A stretch of DNA of 64,000 nucleotides from Ga0077530 sp035565975 (GTDB lineage: Bacteria; Pseudomonadota; Alphaproteobacteria; Rhizobiales; Hyphomicrobiaceae), in the NCBI GenBank assembly GCA_035565975.1, contig DATMRT010000054.1, positions 1 to 64,000 of the forward strand. Reading direction: 5' to 3'. A model generated the notes under the pieces. That model was not told the origin of the DNA. It did not search any database and saw only the letters and a program-made list of their open reading frames with translations. Below, in pieces: positions 19,007 to 27,345 of this stretch. Numbering within the stretch: position 1 is the first letter of the stretch; each line of letters begins with the position of its first letter. A program made the translations under genes and the position numbers.

Positions 19007-19856
19007 CGCGGGAATTCACCCGACTGCCATCGTCTCGAGCGAAGCCGAGCTGGGACCGGGCGTCCGGATTGGACCTTTCACGATCGTCGAGGCGGGTGCG
19101 CGGCTCTCGGCGGGCGTGCGCATCGGGCCGCACTGCGCGATCGGCGGCAACGCCAGCCTCGGCGAGGGCTGTGAGCTGGTGAGCCATGTGGCCGTGGCCG
19201 GGCGCACGACGATCGGCGCCCGCACGCGCGTGTTTCCCTTCGCCTCGCTCGGTCATCAGCCGCAGGATCTCAAGTATGCCGGCGAACCCTCGACGCTGAC
19301 GATCGGCACCGACTGCCTGATCCGCGAAGGCGTGACCATGAACCCCGGCACCAGCGGGGGCGGCATGGCGACGACGGTCGGCAACAAGTGCGCCTTCCTC
19401 GCCAACTCGCACGTCGGCCATGACAGCCACGTCGGTAACAACGTCATCTTCTCCAACAACGTCATGCTGGCCGGCCACTGCCGGGTCGACGACTACGTCA
19501 TTCTCGGCGGCGGCGCGGCGGTCATCCAGTACACGCACGTCGGCGCACACGCCTTCGTCGGCGGCATGTCCGGCCTCGAGAACGATCTCATCCCGTACGG
19601 CATGGCGGTCGGCAACCGCGCGCGGCTCAGCGGCCTCAACATCGTCGGCCTGCAGCGGCGCGGTTTCACGCGCGAGCAGATCCATGCGTTGCGGCGCGCC
19701 TATCGCCTGCTCTTCGCCGATGAAGGCACGCTCAAGGAGCGCGTCGACGACGTCGCGGCCAGTTTCGAGGACAATCCGATCGTGCAGGAGATCGTCGCCT
19801 ACATCCGCGCTGACCGGAAGAAGTCGCTCTGCACACCCCGTGACGACGCCGAATAA
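18999..19856 (+). CDS. lpxA: UDP-N-acetylglucosamine O-acyltransferase
   Basis: LpxA starts lipid A synthesis by moving a 3-hydroxyacyl chain from ACP to UDP-GlcNAc. The first ~190 residues are hexapeptide repeats (IHPTAIVSSEAELGPGVRIG). AFLANSHVGHDSHVGN contains the catalytic His. A C-terminal helical part (RRAYRLLFADEGTLKERVDD) forms the ACP-binding end. Length 285 is slightly above the usual ~265-270. It overlaps fabZ by 8 nt and precedes lpxI by 18 nt. Confidence 0.97.
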   Translation: MPDAGIHPTAIVSSEAELGPGVRIGPFTIVEAGARLSAGVRIGPHCAIGGNASLGEGCELVSHVAVAGRTTIGARTRVFPFASLGHQPQDLKYAGEPSTLTIGTDCLIREGVTMNPGTSGGGMATTVGNKCAFLANSHVGHDSHVGNNVIFSNNVMLAGHCRVDDYVILGGGAAVIQYTHVGAHAFVGGMSGLENDLIPYGMAVGNRARLSGLNIVGLQRRGFTREQIHALRRAYRLLFADEGTLKERVDDVAASFEDNPIVQEIVAYIRADRKKSLCTPRDDAE

Positions 19857-19874
19857 GCGCGAGCGGGGACCGGG

Positions 19875-21206
19875 ATGGATCAAGGTCCCTTGGGCATTCT
19901 GGCGTGCGCGGGAAGCCTGCCGGTCGAGATCGCGGAAGCGGCGCTGAAGGCTGGTCGTCAGGTTCATATCGTCGGCATCGAGGGATTCGCGGAGCCCGGC
20001 ATCGCGGCGTACTCGCATACGATCCAGAACATCGGGCAGGTCGGCGGGATGCTGACGAGCCTCAGGCGCGCGGGGTGCCGCCAACTCGTGATCGCCGGCG
20101 CATTGCGCCGCCCAAACCTGCTCAAGATACGCGTCGATCACGGCTTCTTCCGCGCGATCAAGACGGCCCTCAGCCTGACGCGTGGCGGCGACGACAGCGT
20201 GCTGCGCCGGGTCGTGCGCTTCTTTGAAAAGGAGGGTTTCGAGGTCATCGGCGTAGATCAAGTCGCGCCGCACCTTCTGGCGCCTGTCGGTGCGCTCGGC
20301 CGGCTGCAGCCGAGCCCGGCGAACGTCCGCGCGGTGGCACGCGCGGCGTCCCTTCTGAGAGCCCTCGGCGCATTCGATGTCGGGCAGGGCGTGGTCGCGA
20401 CAGAGGATGGTATCATTGCCGTCGAGGGCGTGCGCGGGACGGACGAGATGCTTGCCCAGGTCGAAGCGGCGCAGGTTGTTGGTAGCGGAGCGCCGGAATT
20501 AGCCGCCGACGGTGCCGTCCTCGTCAAGATGCCCAAGCCGGGGCAGGAGCTGCGCGTCGATCTTCCCGCGATCGGCCCGCGCACGGTGGAGCGCACGCAG
20601 GCGTGCGGGCTCTCCGGCATCGTCATTGCCGCTGGGCGTTCGCTCGTCATCGAGCGCGCCCGTACGATTGCGCTGGCCGATGAGCTTGGCCTCTTCATTG
20701 TCGGCATCGAGGACGGAAGCGCCGCGGAGAGCACGGCTTCGGATTGCGCCTCGCTCGCGCCCACCGCATTCCGCGTGATCGGCGGGAGGCGTGCCGCCGC
20801 GTCGGAACGCCGTGACGCCGAGATCGGCGCGCGTGCCCTCGCTGTGCTGACGGCGCACCGTGCCGGGCGCGCTGTGCTGGTGATTGGTGAGCATGTCCAG
20901 CGCGTCGATGGCGCGCTCGGCATTCACCGCATGTTGAGCGGGCGGCGGCCGAGCCACTGGGGACTGCGTACGTTCAAGCGGCGCATGGGCGTTCTGGTCG
21001 TCGCCGCGATCGAGGATATCGGCACGAGTGCGGAGAGTATCGATCCCGTGCTGGCGCTTGCCGCGCGGGCGGCTCTTGCCGGCGTGGTGATTGTCGGGCG
21101 TGTGGATGCGGAGGCGCCGCTCGCGCACGCGCTGGTGCGTGCCGCTGACCGGCACCGCCTGTTCGTCATGGTGCCGGACGCCGCCAACGGCAGAGGGGCG
21201 ACATGA
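19875..21206 (+). CDS. lpxI: UDP-2,3-diacylglucosamine pyrophosphatase LpxI with an extra C-terminal domain
   Basis: LpxI hydrolyses UDP-2,3-diacylglucosamine to lipid X and UMP, replacing LpxH in alphaproteobacteria. Residues 1-~135 form the N-terminal domain (GPLGILACAGSLPVEIAEAA). Residues ~140-278 form the catalytic LpxI_C domain, with DVGQGVVATEDGIIAVEG, then KMPKPGQELRVDLPAIGP and GIVIAAGRSLVIERA. Asp229 lies near the position (Asp225) that I recall as essential in the Caulobacter enzyme. Family members are ~270-290 residues; this one has 443. Residues ~312-434 look like a decayed repeat of the C-terminal domain without the KPGQELRVDLP segment. It starts 18 nt after lpxA and shares ATGA with lpxB. 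Confidence 0.93.
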   Translation: MDQGPLGILACAGSLPVEIAEAALKAGRQVHIVGIEGFAEPGIAAYSHTIQNIGQVGGMLTSLRRAGCRQLVIAGALRRPNLLKIRVDHGFFRAIKTALSLTRGGDDSVLRRVVRFFEKEGFEVIGVDQVAPHLLAPVGALGRLQPSPANVRAVARAASLLRALGAFDVGQGVVATEDGIIAVEGVRGTDEMLAQVEAAQVVGSGAPELAADGAVLVKMPKPGQELRVDLPAIGPRTVERTQACGLSGIVIAAGRSLVIERARTIALADELGLFIVGIEDGSAAESTASDCASLAPTAFRVIGGRRAAASERRDAEIGARALAVLTAHRAGRAVLVIGEHVQRVDGALGIHRMLSGRRPSHWGLRTFKRRMGVLVVAAIEDIGTSAESIDPVLALAARAALAGVVIVGRVDAEAPLAHALVRAADRHRLFVMVPDAANGRGAT

Positions 21207-22375
21207 GCCGGGTGCCGAGCCGTCCGCCGCGCCTTTTTCTCGTGGCTGGAGAGCACTCGGGAGATGCGCTCGGGGCGCGGCTCATGATGGCACTCACGGC
21301 GCTGAGGCCGGGTGTCACGTTCTTCGGGGTCGGTGGTCCGCGGATGACGGCGGCGGGCTTGAGTTCGCTTTTCCCCATGAGCGACATCGCCGTCATAGGC
21401 CCGGCAGCCATCATCGAGCACCTGCCGCAGCTCCTCCGCCGCATTCGCGAGACAGCGAGCGCGGCCATCGCGTGCGCGCCCGACGCGGTCGTCATCATCG
21501 ATGCACCCGAGTTCACTCATCGTGTCGCCCGTCGCATCCGCAAAGCTCAGCCTGACCTGCCGATTATCGACTACGTCTCGCCGAGCGTGTGGGCCTGGCG
21601 CTCCTGGCGCGCGCCGCGCATGCGCGCCTATATCGACGAGGTGTTGGCGCTCCTTCCTTTCGAGCCCGGCGTGCACGCGCGTCTCGGCGGTCCGCCCTGC
21701 ACGTACGTCGGCCACCCGCTCATCGAGCGCCGTCACTGGATCGATGCGCTCGATCCGCGGGGACTTCGCGAGCGCTTCGACCTCAAGGAGGGCAGGCCGG
21801 TGCTGCTCGTGCTGCCGGGCAGCCGCCGCAGTGAGATCATGCGGCTCTGGGGGCCATTCTCCGCAACCTTGCGGGCGCTGCGTTCGACAGGCCATCGCCT
21901 CGATGTGATCGTCCCGACCGTGGAGAACGTACGCGATCTCGTCATCGAGCGGGTCAAGCAATGGCCGTTTCCGACGCACGTGATCGAGGACGAAGCCGAC
22001 AAGTTCCGCGCCTTCAAGCTCGCGAACGCCGCGCTCGCGGCCTCGGGCACGGTGACGCTCGAGCTTGCGCTGGCCGGCTGTCCGATGGTCGTCGCCTATC
22101 GCGTGGATCGCCTGGCGCTCGTGTTCCGCAGGCTCGTGAAGCCGCCGCACTTCGCACTCGCCAATCTCGTGCTCGGCGAGCGCGCCTTTCCCGAGCTCAT
22201 GCAGGAGTCCTGCGTGCCGGAGCAACTGGCGCCGGCGCTCGCCTCCCTCCTCTCCGACACGCCGGAACGTGCCCGCCAGCTCGAGGCGCTGGCGCGCATT
22301 CCGGCGGCCCTGTCGACCGGGACGCCGCCCGCCATTGCGGCCGCCATGCGCATTCTCGCGCACGCCGAGCGCTGA
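21203..22375 (+). CDS. lpxB: Lipid-A-disaccharide synthase
   Basis: LpxB joins lipid X and UDP-diacylglucosamine to form the beta-1,6 lipid A disaccharide on the inner face of the inner membrane. Family motifs are visible: LFLVAGEHSGDALGARLM at the N-terminus, YVSPSVWAWR, LLVLPGSRRSEI and, in the C-terminal nucleotide domain, ALAASGTVTLELALAGCPMV. Length 390 is normal. The ATG overlaps the lpxI stop (ATGA), so the two are translationally coupled; it ends the block begun at pyrH. Confidence 0.97.
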   Translation: MSRVPSRPPRLFLVAGEHSGDALGARLMMALTALRPGVTFFGVGGPRMTAAGLSSLFPMSDIAVIGPAAIIEHLPQLLRRIRETASAAIACAPDAVVIIDAPEFTHRVARRIRKAQPDLPIIDYVSPSVWAWRSWRAPRMRAYIDEVLALLPFEPGVHARLGGPPCTYVGHPLIERRHWIDALDPRGLRERFDLKEGRPVLLVLPGSRRSEIMRLWGPFSATLRALRSTGHRLDVIVPTVENVRDLVIERVKQWPFPTHVIEDEADKFRAFKLANAALAASGTVTLELALAGCPMVVAYRVDRLALVFRRLVKPPHFALANLVLGERAFPELMQESCVPEQLAPALASLLSDTPERARQLEALARIPAALSTGTPPAIAAAMRILAHAER

Positions 22376-22390
22376 CTATCGCAAAAGCGA

Positions 22391-22420
22391 AGGACCACCG
22401 ACCTCGCGGCCGATGGTCCT
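22391..22420. terminator. Hairpin between convergent lpxB and gltA
   Basis: AGGACCACCGACC (22391-22403) pairs with GGCCGATGGTCCT (22408-22420) around TCGC, with 11 of 13 positions matched. It is the only strong fold in the 72-nt gap between the convergent ends of lpxB and gltA, so it may end transcription from both sides. There is no long T run, although the minus-strand side is followed by TCGCTTTTGC. Confidence 0.5.
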
Positions 22421-22447
22421 GGATGCAGTGCCGGTAGAGCGGCGCGC

Positions 22448-23764
22448 TCAGCGCTTGTCGATCGCCACGTAGTCGCGCTCCGTCGGGCCGACGTAGAGCT
22501 GGCGCGGACGGCCGATCTTCTGCTCCGGATCCTCGATCATTTCCTTCCACTGTGCGATCCAGCCGACCGTGCGAGAGACGGCGAACAGCGGCGTGAACAT
22601 CGAGACCGGGAACCCGATCGCGCGGAGCACGATGCCCGAATAGAAGTCCACGTTCGGATAGAGCTTCTTCTCGATGAAGTAGTCGTCGTGAAGCGCGATG
22701 CGCTCGAGCTCCATGGCGACGTCTAGGAGATCATCATTGATGCCGAGCTTGTCGAGCACCTCGTGGCAGGTCTCCTGCATGACCTTCGCGCGCGGGTCGT
22801 AATTCTTGTACACGCGATGGCCGAAGCCCATCAGGCGCACGCCTTCGTTCTTATCCTTCACGCGCTTGATGAATTCCGGGATGTTTTTGACGTGCCCGAT
22901 CTCCTCGAGCATCTTGAGCGCGGCCTCGTTGGCGCCGCCGTGCGCGGGGCCCCAGAGACAGGCGATGCCCGCCGCGATGCACGCGAAGGGATTGGCGCCG
23001 GAAGAGCCCGCGAGCCGCACTGTCGATGTCGACGCGTTCTGTTCGTGGTCGGCGTGCAGGATCATGATGCGGTCGAGCGCCTTGGCGACGACCGGATCGA
23101 CCGCATAGGGCTCGCACGGAACAGCAAAGCACATCTGCAGGAAGTTCGACGCGAAATCGAGATCGTTGCGCGGATAGATGAACGGCTGCCCGACCGAATA
23201 CTTGTAGGCCATCGCGGCAATGGTCGGCATCTTCGCGATCATGCGATGGCTCGCGATGATGCGATGCTGCGGATCGTGGATGTCCGTGCTGTCGTGATAG
23301 AAGGCCGAGAGAGCGCCGACGACGCCGCACATGATCGCCATGGGATGCGCGTCACGGCGGAAGCCCGTGTAGAAACGGGTCATCTGCTCGTGCACCATCG
23401 TGTGGCGCGTGATGTGCTTGTCGAATTCCTTGAACTGCGCGGGGGAGGGCAACTCACCGTGGAGCAGGAGGTAGCAGACCTCGATGAAGTTCGATGACTT
23501 GGCGAGCTGCTCGATCGGATAGCCGCGATAGAGCAGGATGCCTTCCTCGCCGTCGATGTACGTGATCTTCGACGAGCAGTTGGCGGTCGAGGTGAAACCC
23601 GGATCGTACGTGAAGCATCCCGATTCGCGATAGAGCCGTCCGACATCGATCACGTCAGGCCCGATCGAACCCGATCGCACCGGCATCTCGACCTTTTTGT
23701 TCTTGATAAGAAGCGATGCCGTCCGGTCGCCATCGGGTGCCTTGGACCCATCATGTGCGTTCAT
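22448..23764 (-). CDS. gltA: Citrate synthase
   Basis: A type II (hexameric, NADH-sensitive family) citrate synthase of 438 residues, condensing acetyl-CoA and oxaloacetate at the entrance of the TCA cycle. LHADHEQNASTSTVR, AHGGANEAAL and GFGHRVYKNYDPRA carry the active-site His, His and Arg segments. An N-terminal beta-rich domain (SIGPDVIDVGRLYRESG) is typical of this type. The ATG at 23764 has AAAGGAC about 7 nt upstream; a longer frame to 23821 adds unconserved residues. Confidence 0.97.
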   Translation of the reverse strand: MNAHDGSKAPDGDRTASLLIKNKKVEMPVRSGSIGPDVIDVGRLYRESGCFTYDPGFTSTANCSSKITYIDGEEGILLYRGYPIEQLAKSSNFIEVCYLLLHGELPSPAQFKEFDKHITRHTMVHEQMTRFYTGFRRDAHPMAIMCGVVGALSAFYHDSTDIHDPQHRIIASHRMIAKMPTIAAMAYKYSVGQPFIYPRNDLDFASNFLQMCFAVPCEPYAVDPVVAKALDRIMILHADHEQNASTSTVRLAGSSGANPFACIAAGIACLWGPAHGGANEAALKMLEEIGHVKNIPEFIKRVKDKNEGVRLMGFGHRVYKNYDPRAKVMQETCHEVLDKLGINDDLLDVAMELERIALHDDYFIEKKLYPNVDFYSGIVLRAIGFPVSMFTPLFAVSRTVGWIAQWKEMIEDPEQKIGRPRQLYVGPTERDYVAIDKR

Positions 23765-23896
23765 GTCGATGTCCTTTGAACAGCGAGCCAATCCACGGGC
23801 GCTGCAGCGCCGTTGCCGCAATGCACCATAGCAGCCTGCCGCTGTTTAATAAAGCAGCAGCGGCTGCCCTACGAGGCATCAAATAGTCGAGAATGG

Positions 23897-25339
23897 TCAA
23901 CGCGTCTGGTCCCCCAGCCGGGCAATTGTCTCTTCTCTGCCAAGGGCGTGCATGACGTCGAATACCGGTGGAGAAACGCTCCGGCCCGTGAGGGCGGCGC
24001 GGAGGGGCTGGGCCACCTTGCCGAGCTTGGCCCCAGTGGCTTCGGCGAACGAACGGACCTCGGCCTCGAGGGCCGCCGCGGTCCATTCCGGGGCGGCCTC
24101 CAGTCGGGGAACGAGGGCGGCAAGGGTCGCCTTCGCCTCGGTATCCATGAGCTTGGCGGCCTTCTCGTCGAGGGGCAGGGGGCGCTCGGCAAAGAGGAAG
24201 GCTGCACCATCGATGAGCTCCAAGAGCGTCTTGGCACGCTCCTTGAGGCCAGGAAGGGCAATTCTGAGCCGGTTCCAACCGCCGTCGCGGTCCAGCTTGG
24301 CAAGTTTCTCGGGGCCGCCGTCGATGACCGCCAGCAACTCCTTGAGGCGCCGAACGAGTTCGTCATCGCTCGCCTTGCGGATGTAGTGGCCGTTGAGGTC
24401 CGCGAGCTTGGCGAAGTCGAAGCGGGCCGGTGAGCGGCCGACCGCATCGAGGTCGAACCACTCGATGAGCTGCTCGGTGGAGATGATCTCGTCGTCGCCG
24501 TGGCTCCAGCCGAGGCGCACGAGGTAGTTGCGCATGGCTTCGGGCAGGTAGCCCATGGCGCGGTAGGCGTCGGTCGCTTCGGCGCCGTGGCGCTTCGAGA
24601 GCTTGGCGCCGTCGGGGCCGTGGATGAGCGGCACGTGCGCGAACACCGGCACGTCCCAGCCGAGCGCAACATAGACCTGCGTCTGGCGCGCGGCATTCGT
24701 GAGATGATCGACGCCGCGGATGACGTGCGTGATGCCCATGTCGTGATCGTCGACGACGACGGCGAAATTGTACGTCGGCGTGCCGTCCGAGCGCAGGATG
24801 ATCATGTCGTCGAGATCCTTGTTCGGGATCACGACGCGGCCCTGCACCTTGTCGTCGACGACGGTCTCGCCATCGCGCCGTGTCCTAAGGCGCACGGACG
24901 GCTTGACGCCTGCCGGCGCCTCCTTGGGATCGCGGTCGCGCCACGGACTCTCGATCACCTGCGGACGGCCCTCGGCTTTCGCCTTCTCGCGCATGGCCGT
25001 CAGCTCTTCGGCCGTCAGGTAGCAGTTATAGGCGCCGCCTGACGCGAGAAGACCGAGCGCGACGTCGCGATGGCGCTGGACACGCGCGAACTGGAAGAGC
25101 GGATCGCCATCCCAATCGAGCTCCAGCCATTTGAGGCCGTTCGTGATCGCGTCGACATGCTCGGGCTTGGAGCGCTCGCGATCGGTATCCTCGATGCGCA
25201 GCAGGAACGTGCCGCCCGTATGCTTGGCATAGAGCCAGTTGAAGAGGGCCGTACGGGCGCCGCCGATGTGCAGCAGGCCCGTCGGTGAAGGCGCGAAACG
25301 CGTGACGACCTTGCGGTTAGATGGCACGGGAGTTGTCAT
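23897..25339 (-). CDS. gltX: Glutamate--tRNA ligase
   Basis: A 480-residue class I synthetase that charges tRNA-Glu. RFAPSPTGLLHIGGARTALF holds the HIGH-type signature, and KLSKRHGA is the second ATP-binding loop. VIRGVDHLTNAARQ and the C-terminal helical anticodon-binding part are in family order. ATG 25339 (MTTPVPSNRKVV) is chosen because family members start close to this point; its ribosome site is weak. TTG 25372 is in frame and would add 11 residues. It lies 132 nt upstream of gltA on the same strand, a pairing common in this group. Confidence 0.96.
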   Translation of the reverse strand: MTTPVPSNRKVVTRFAPSPTGLLHIGGARTALFNWLYAKHTGGTFLLRIEDTDRERSKPEHVDAITNGLKWLELDWDGDPLFQFARVQRHRDVALGLLASGGAYNCYLTAEELTAMREKAKAEGRPQVIESPWRDRDPKEAPAGVKPSVRLRTRRDGETVVDDKVQGRVVIPNKDLDDMIILRSDGTPTYNFAVVVDDHDMGITHVIRGVDHLTNAARQTQVYVALGWDVPVFAHVPLIHGPDGAKLSKRHGAEATDAYRAMGYLPEAMRNYLVRLGWSHGDDEIISTEQLIEWFDLDAVGRSPARFDFAKLADLNGHYIRKASDDELVRRLKELLAVIDGGPEKLAKLDRDGGWNRLRIALPGLKERAKTLLELIDGAAFLFAERPLPLDEKAAKLMDTEAKATLAALVPRLEAAPEWTAAALEAEVRSFAEATGAKLGKVAQPLRAALTGRSVSPPVFDVMHALGREETIARLGDQTR

Positions 25340-25418
25340 GGTTCGGTAGATCGCGCGAAGAGTGAAAGACAAGTCGGCGGCTTTTCAGGATGCGCTTCGC
25401 GCGGCCGCGAGCGCACCA

Positions 25419-25518
25419 ATCCCCCTCCCCCTTGTGGGGAGGGGTTAGGGGTGGGGGGAACCCCTACCGCTGATGTTCTGCAATCCCCCCCTCCTAGCCT
25501 CCCCCACAAGGGGGGAGG
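25419..25518. repeat. Inverted pair of C-rich intergenic palindromes
   Basis: Two related elements, 25419-25459 (CCCCCTCCCCCTTGTGGGGA then AGGGG-rich) and 25482-25518 (reverse orientation, ending CCCCCACAAGGGGGGAGG), lie head to head between the SDR gene and gltX. Each contains a short self-complementary core around TTGTGG/CCACAA. Related units occur at 29317, 33318 and 63801. The rest of the ~278-nt gap shows no gene. Confidence 0.75.
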
Positions 25519-25617
25519 AACAAGGGAGGTGCGTGGTGCGAAGCGTGTCCACATGGCTGGGCACGCACTAGCACAGGTTCGCCCGAGGGGTAAGCGCGTT
25601 GCCCGATCTCGCTGCAC

Positions 25618-26361
25618 TCAAGTCTCTGCGCCGCCGTTCACCTGCAGGAGCTGACCGTTGATGAAGGCGCCGGCATCGGAGGCGAGCAGGGCGGCCATGG
25701 CCGCGACCTCGTCCGGTGTGCCGAGGCGGCCGACCGGCACCCGCGCGACCATCGGCTTGATATGGGCCGCCATGTGCGGATCCTGGTCTTCGCCCATGAT
25801 CGGCCCCGGCGAGATGATGTTGGTCGTGATGCCCTTGGGGCCGAATTCCTTGGCGAGGGCCTTGGTGAGGCCCCAGGCGGCGTGCTTGGCGACGGACACG
25901 GCGGCGCGCCCGTTGTAGCCGTGGATCGCGTTCATGCCGGCGAAGTTGATGACGCGGCCCCAGCCCTTTTCCAGCATGCCGGGTATCGTGGCGCGCGCGA
26001 GCCAGTAGGCGGCCTTGTAGTCCGTATCGACGACGCGGTCGAAGTCCGCCTCGCTCATCTCCAGGAACTTGCCGTCGGGGCGCATGGCCGCATTGTTGAG
26101 CAGCGCATCGACGGTGCCGAAACGCGCGAGTGCCTCCTTGGCAATGCGCGCGCAGTCCTCGCGCTTGCCGACATCACCCATGGCGACGAGCGCTTCGACG
26201 CCGAGCGCCTCGACCTTCCGCGCGACGGCTTCGGCGGCTGCCCGGTCCTTCGCGCCATTGACGACGACGTTGAAGCCGCCTTTGGCAAGCGCCAGCGCGC
26301 AGGCGCGGCCGATGTTCTTGTTCGATCCGGTGATCAGTGCAGTGCGCGCGGCGCGGGGCAT
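25618..26361 (-). CDS. SDR-family protein lacking canonical catalytic residues
   Basis: A 247-residue Rossmann protein of the classical short-chain dehydrogenase size. The nucleotide-binding loop TGSNKNIGRA (11-20), the NNAA motif (89-92), SPGPI (184-188) and the C-terminal GAFINGQLLQVNGG are normal. The active site is not. YxxxK reads V155-S-V-A-K159, the usual catalytic Ser position is Gly142 (NFAGMNAIHG), and the helix-4 Asn position appears as Asp114. Lys159 remains. It starts 9 nt after the E1 beta stop and probably shares its transcript. It may bind a cofactor or substrate without reducing a ketone, or use another mechanism. Confidence 0.85.
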   Translation of the reverse strand: MPRAARTALITGSNKNIGRACALALAKGGFNVVVNGAKDRAAAEAVARKVEALGVEALVAMGDVGKREDCARIAKEALARFGTVDALLNNAAMRPDGKFLEMSEADFDRVVDTDYKAAYWLARATIPGMLEKGWGRVINFAGMNAIHGYNGRAAVSVAKHAAWGLTKALAKEFGPKGITTNIISPGPIMGEDQDPHMAAHIKPMVARVPVGRLGTPDEVAAMAALLASDAGAFINGQLLQVNGGAET

Positions 26362-26370
26362 TTGGGTCTC

Positions 26371-27345
26371 CTATTTGAGCGCCGCTTTGGCGGCGGCGAC
26401 GACCTTTGCGGGCGAGATGCGTACCTCGTCCTCGAGTGGTGGTGCGAACGGCACGGGAATGCGCGGTGCGCCGAGGCGCTTAGCGACCTTGATTGCACTG
26501 GGGCCGAGCCGGTCGATCATCGTCGCGATGATCTCGGCACCGAAGCCGCCGACCTCGACGGCCTGGTGCACGACGAGCAGGCGCCCGGTGCGCTTGAGCG
26601 AAGCCGCAACGGCGTCCTGATCCCAGGGCCAGATCGTGCGCAGATCGAAGACGTCGGCCTTGATGCCCTCGCTCGCGAGCTGATCGGCGGCCGTGAGCAC
26701 GTTCGGCACGATGGCCGACCACGTGACGATGGTCAGTGCATCACCTTGCCGTGCGTGCCGCGCCTTGCCGAACGGAATAGGCGCGATCTCGCCGTCGGCG
26801 ATTTGGCCCGGTGCGGTCCACAGATCCTTCGGATCGAAGAAGAGCACCGGATCGTCGGAGCGGATGGCGGAGACGAGCAGACCGGCTTCGTCCTCCGCAT
26901 TCGAGGGGGCCACTACGACGACACCCGGCAGGTGCGCGAACCAGGCTTCGAGCATCTGGCTATGCTGGGCCGCGGAATTGCGCCACATGCCATGCGGCAT
27001 GCGTACGACCACGGCGGGCTTGGCCTGCCCGCCGAACATGTAGCGTACCTTGGCGATCTGATTGACGAGCTCGTCCATCGCGCACATGACGAAATCGAAC
27101 ATGCGCATCTCGATGATCGGCCGCGTGCCGACGAGGGCCGCGCCGAGCCCGGCGCCCATGATCGTCGACTCGGCAATCGGCGTCGAGACGATGCGCGTCG
27201 CGCCGAACTCCTCGAGCATGCCGCGGTATTGACCCCAGAGGCCGCCGCGGCCGACGTCCTCACCGAGCACCCATACGGTCGGATCGCGGCGCATTTCCTG
27301 AAGGACCGCGAGGCGTCCCGCTTCGACGAGTGTCGTTTCAGCCAT
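26371..27345 (-). CDS. 2-oxoacid dehydrogenase E1 component, beta subunit
   Basis: A 324-residue partner of the thiamine-diphosphate E1 alpha encoded just upstream. ALQ-type start LVEAGRLAVLQEMRRD, VLGEDVGRGG, RIVSTPIAESTIMGAGLGAA and a transketolase C-terminal domain (ADVFDLRTIWPWDQDAVAAS) match the pyruvate/acetoin/branched-chain dehydrogenase beta family. ATG 27345 lies 6 nt after GGGAG, inside the end of the alpha gene; the overlap of 8 nt points to coupled translation. No E2 or E3 gene is nearby. The substrate cannot be told from sequence alone. Confidence 0.92.
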   Translation of the reverse strand: MAETTLVEAGRLAVLQEMRRDPTVWVLGEDVGRGGLWGQYRGMLEEFGATRIVSTPIAESTIMGAGLGAALVGTRPIIEMRMFDFVMCAMDELVNQIAKVRYMFGGQAKPAVVVRMPHGMWRNSAAQHSQMLEAWFAHLPGVVVVAPSNAEDEAGLLVSAIRSDDPVLFFDPKDLWTAPGQIADGEIAPIPFGKARHARQGDALTIVTWSAIVPNVLTAADQLASEGIKADVFDLRTIWPWDQDAVAASLKRTGRLLVVHQAVEVGGFGAEIIATMIDRLGPSAIKVAKRLGAPRIPVPFAPPLEDEVRISPAKVVAAAKAALK

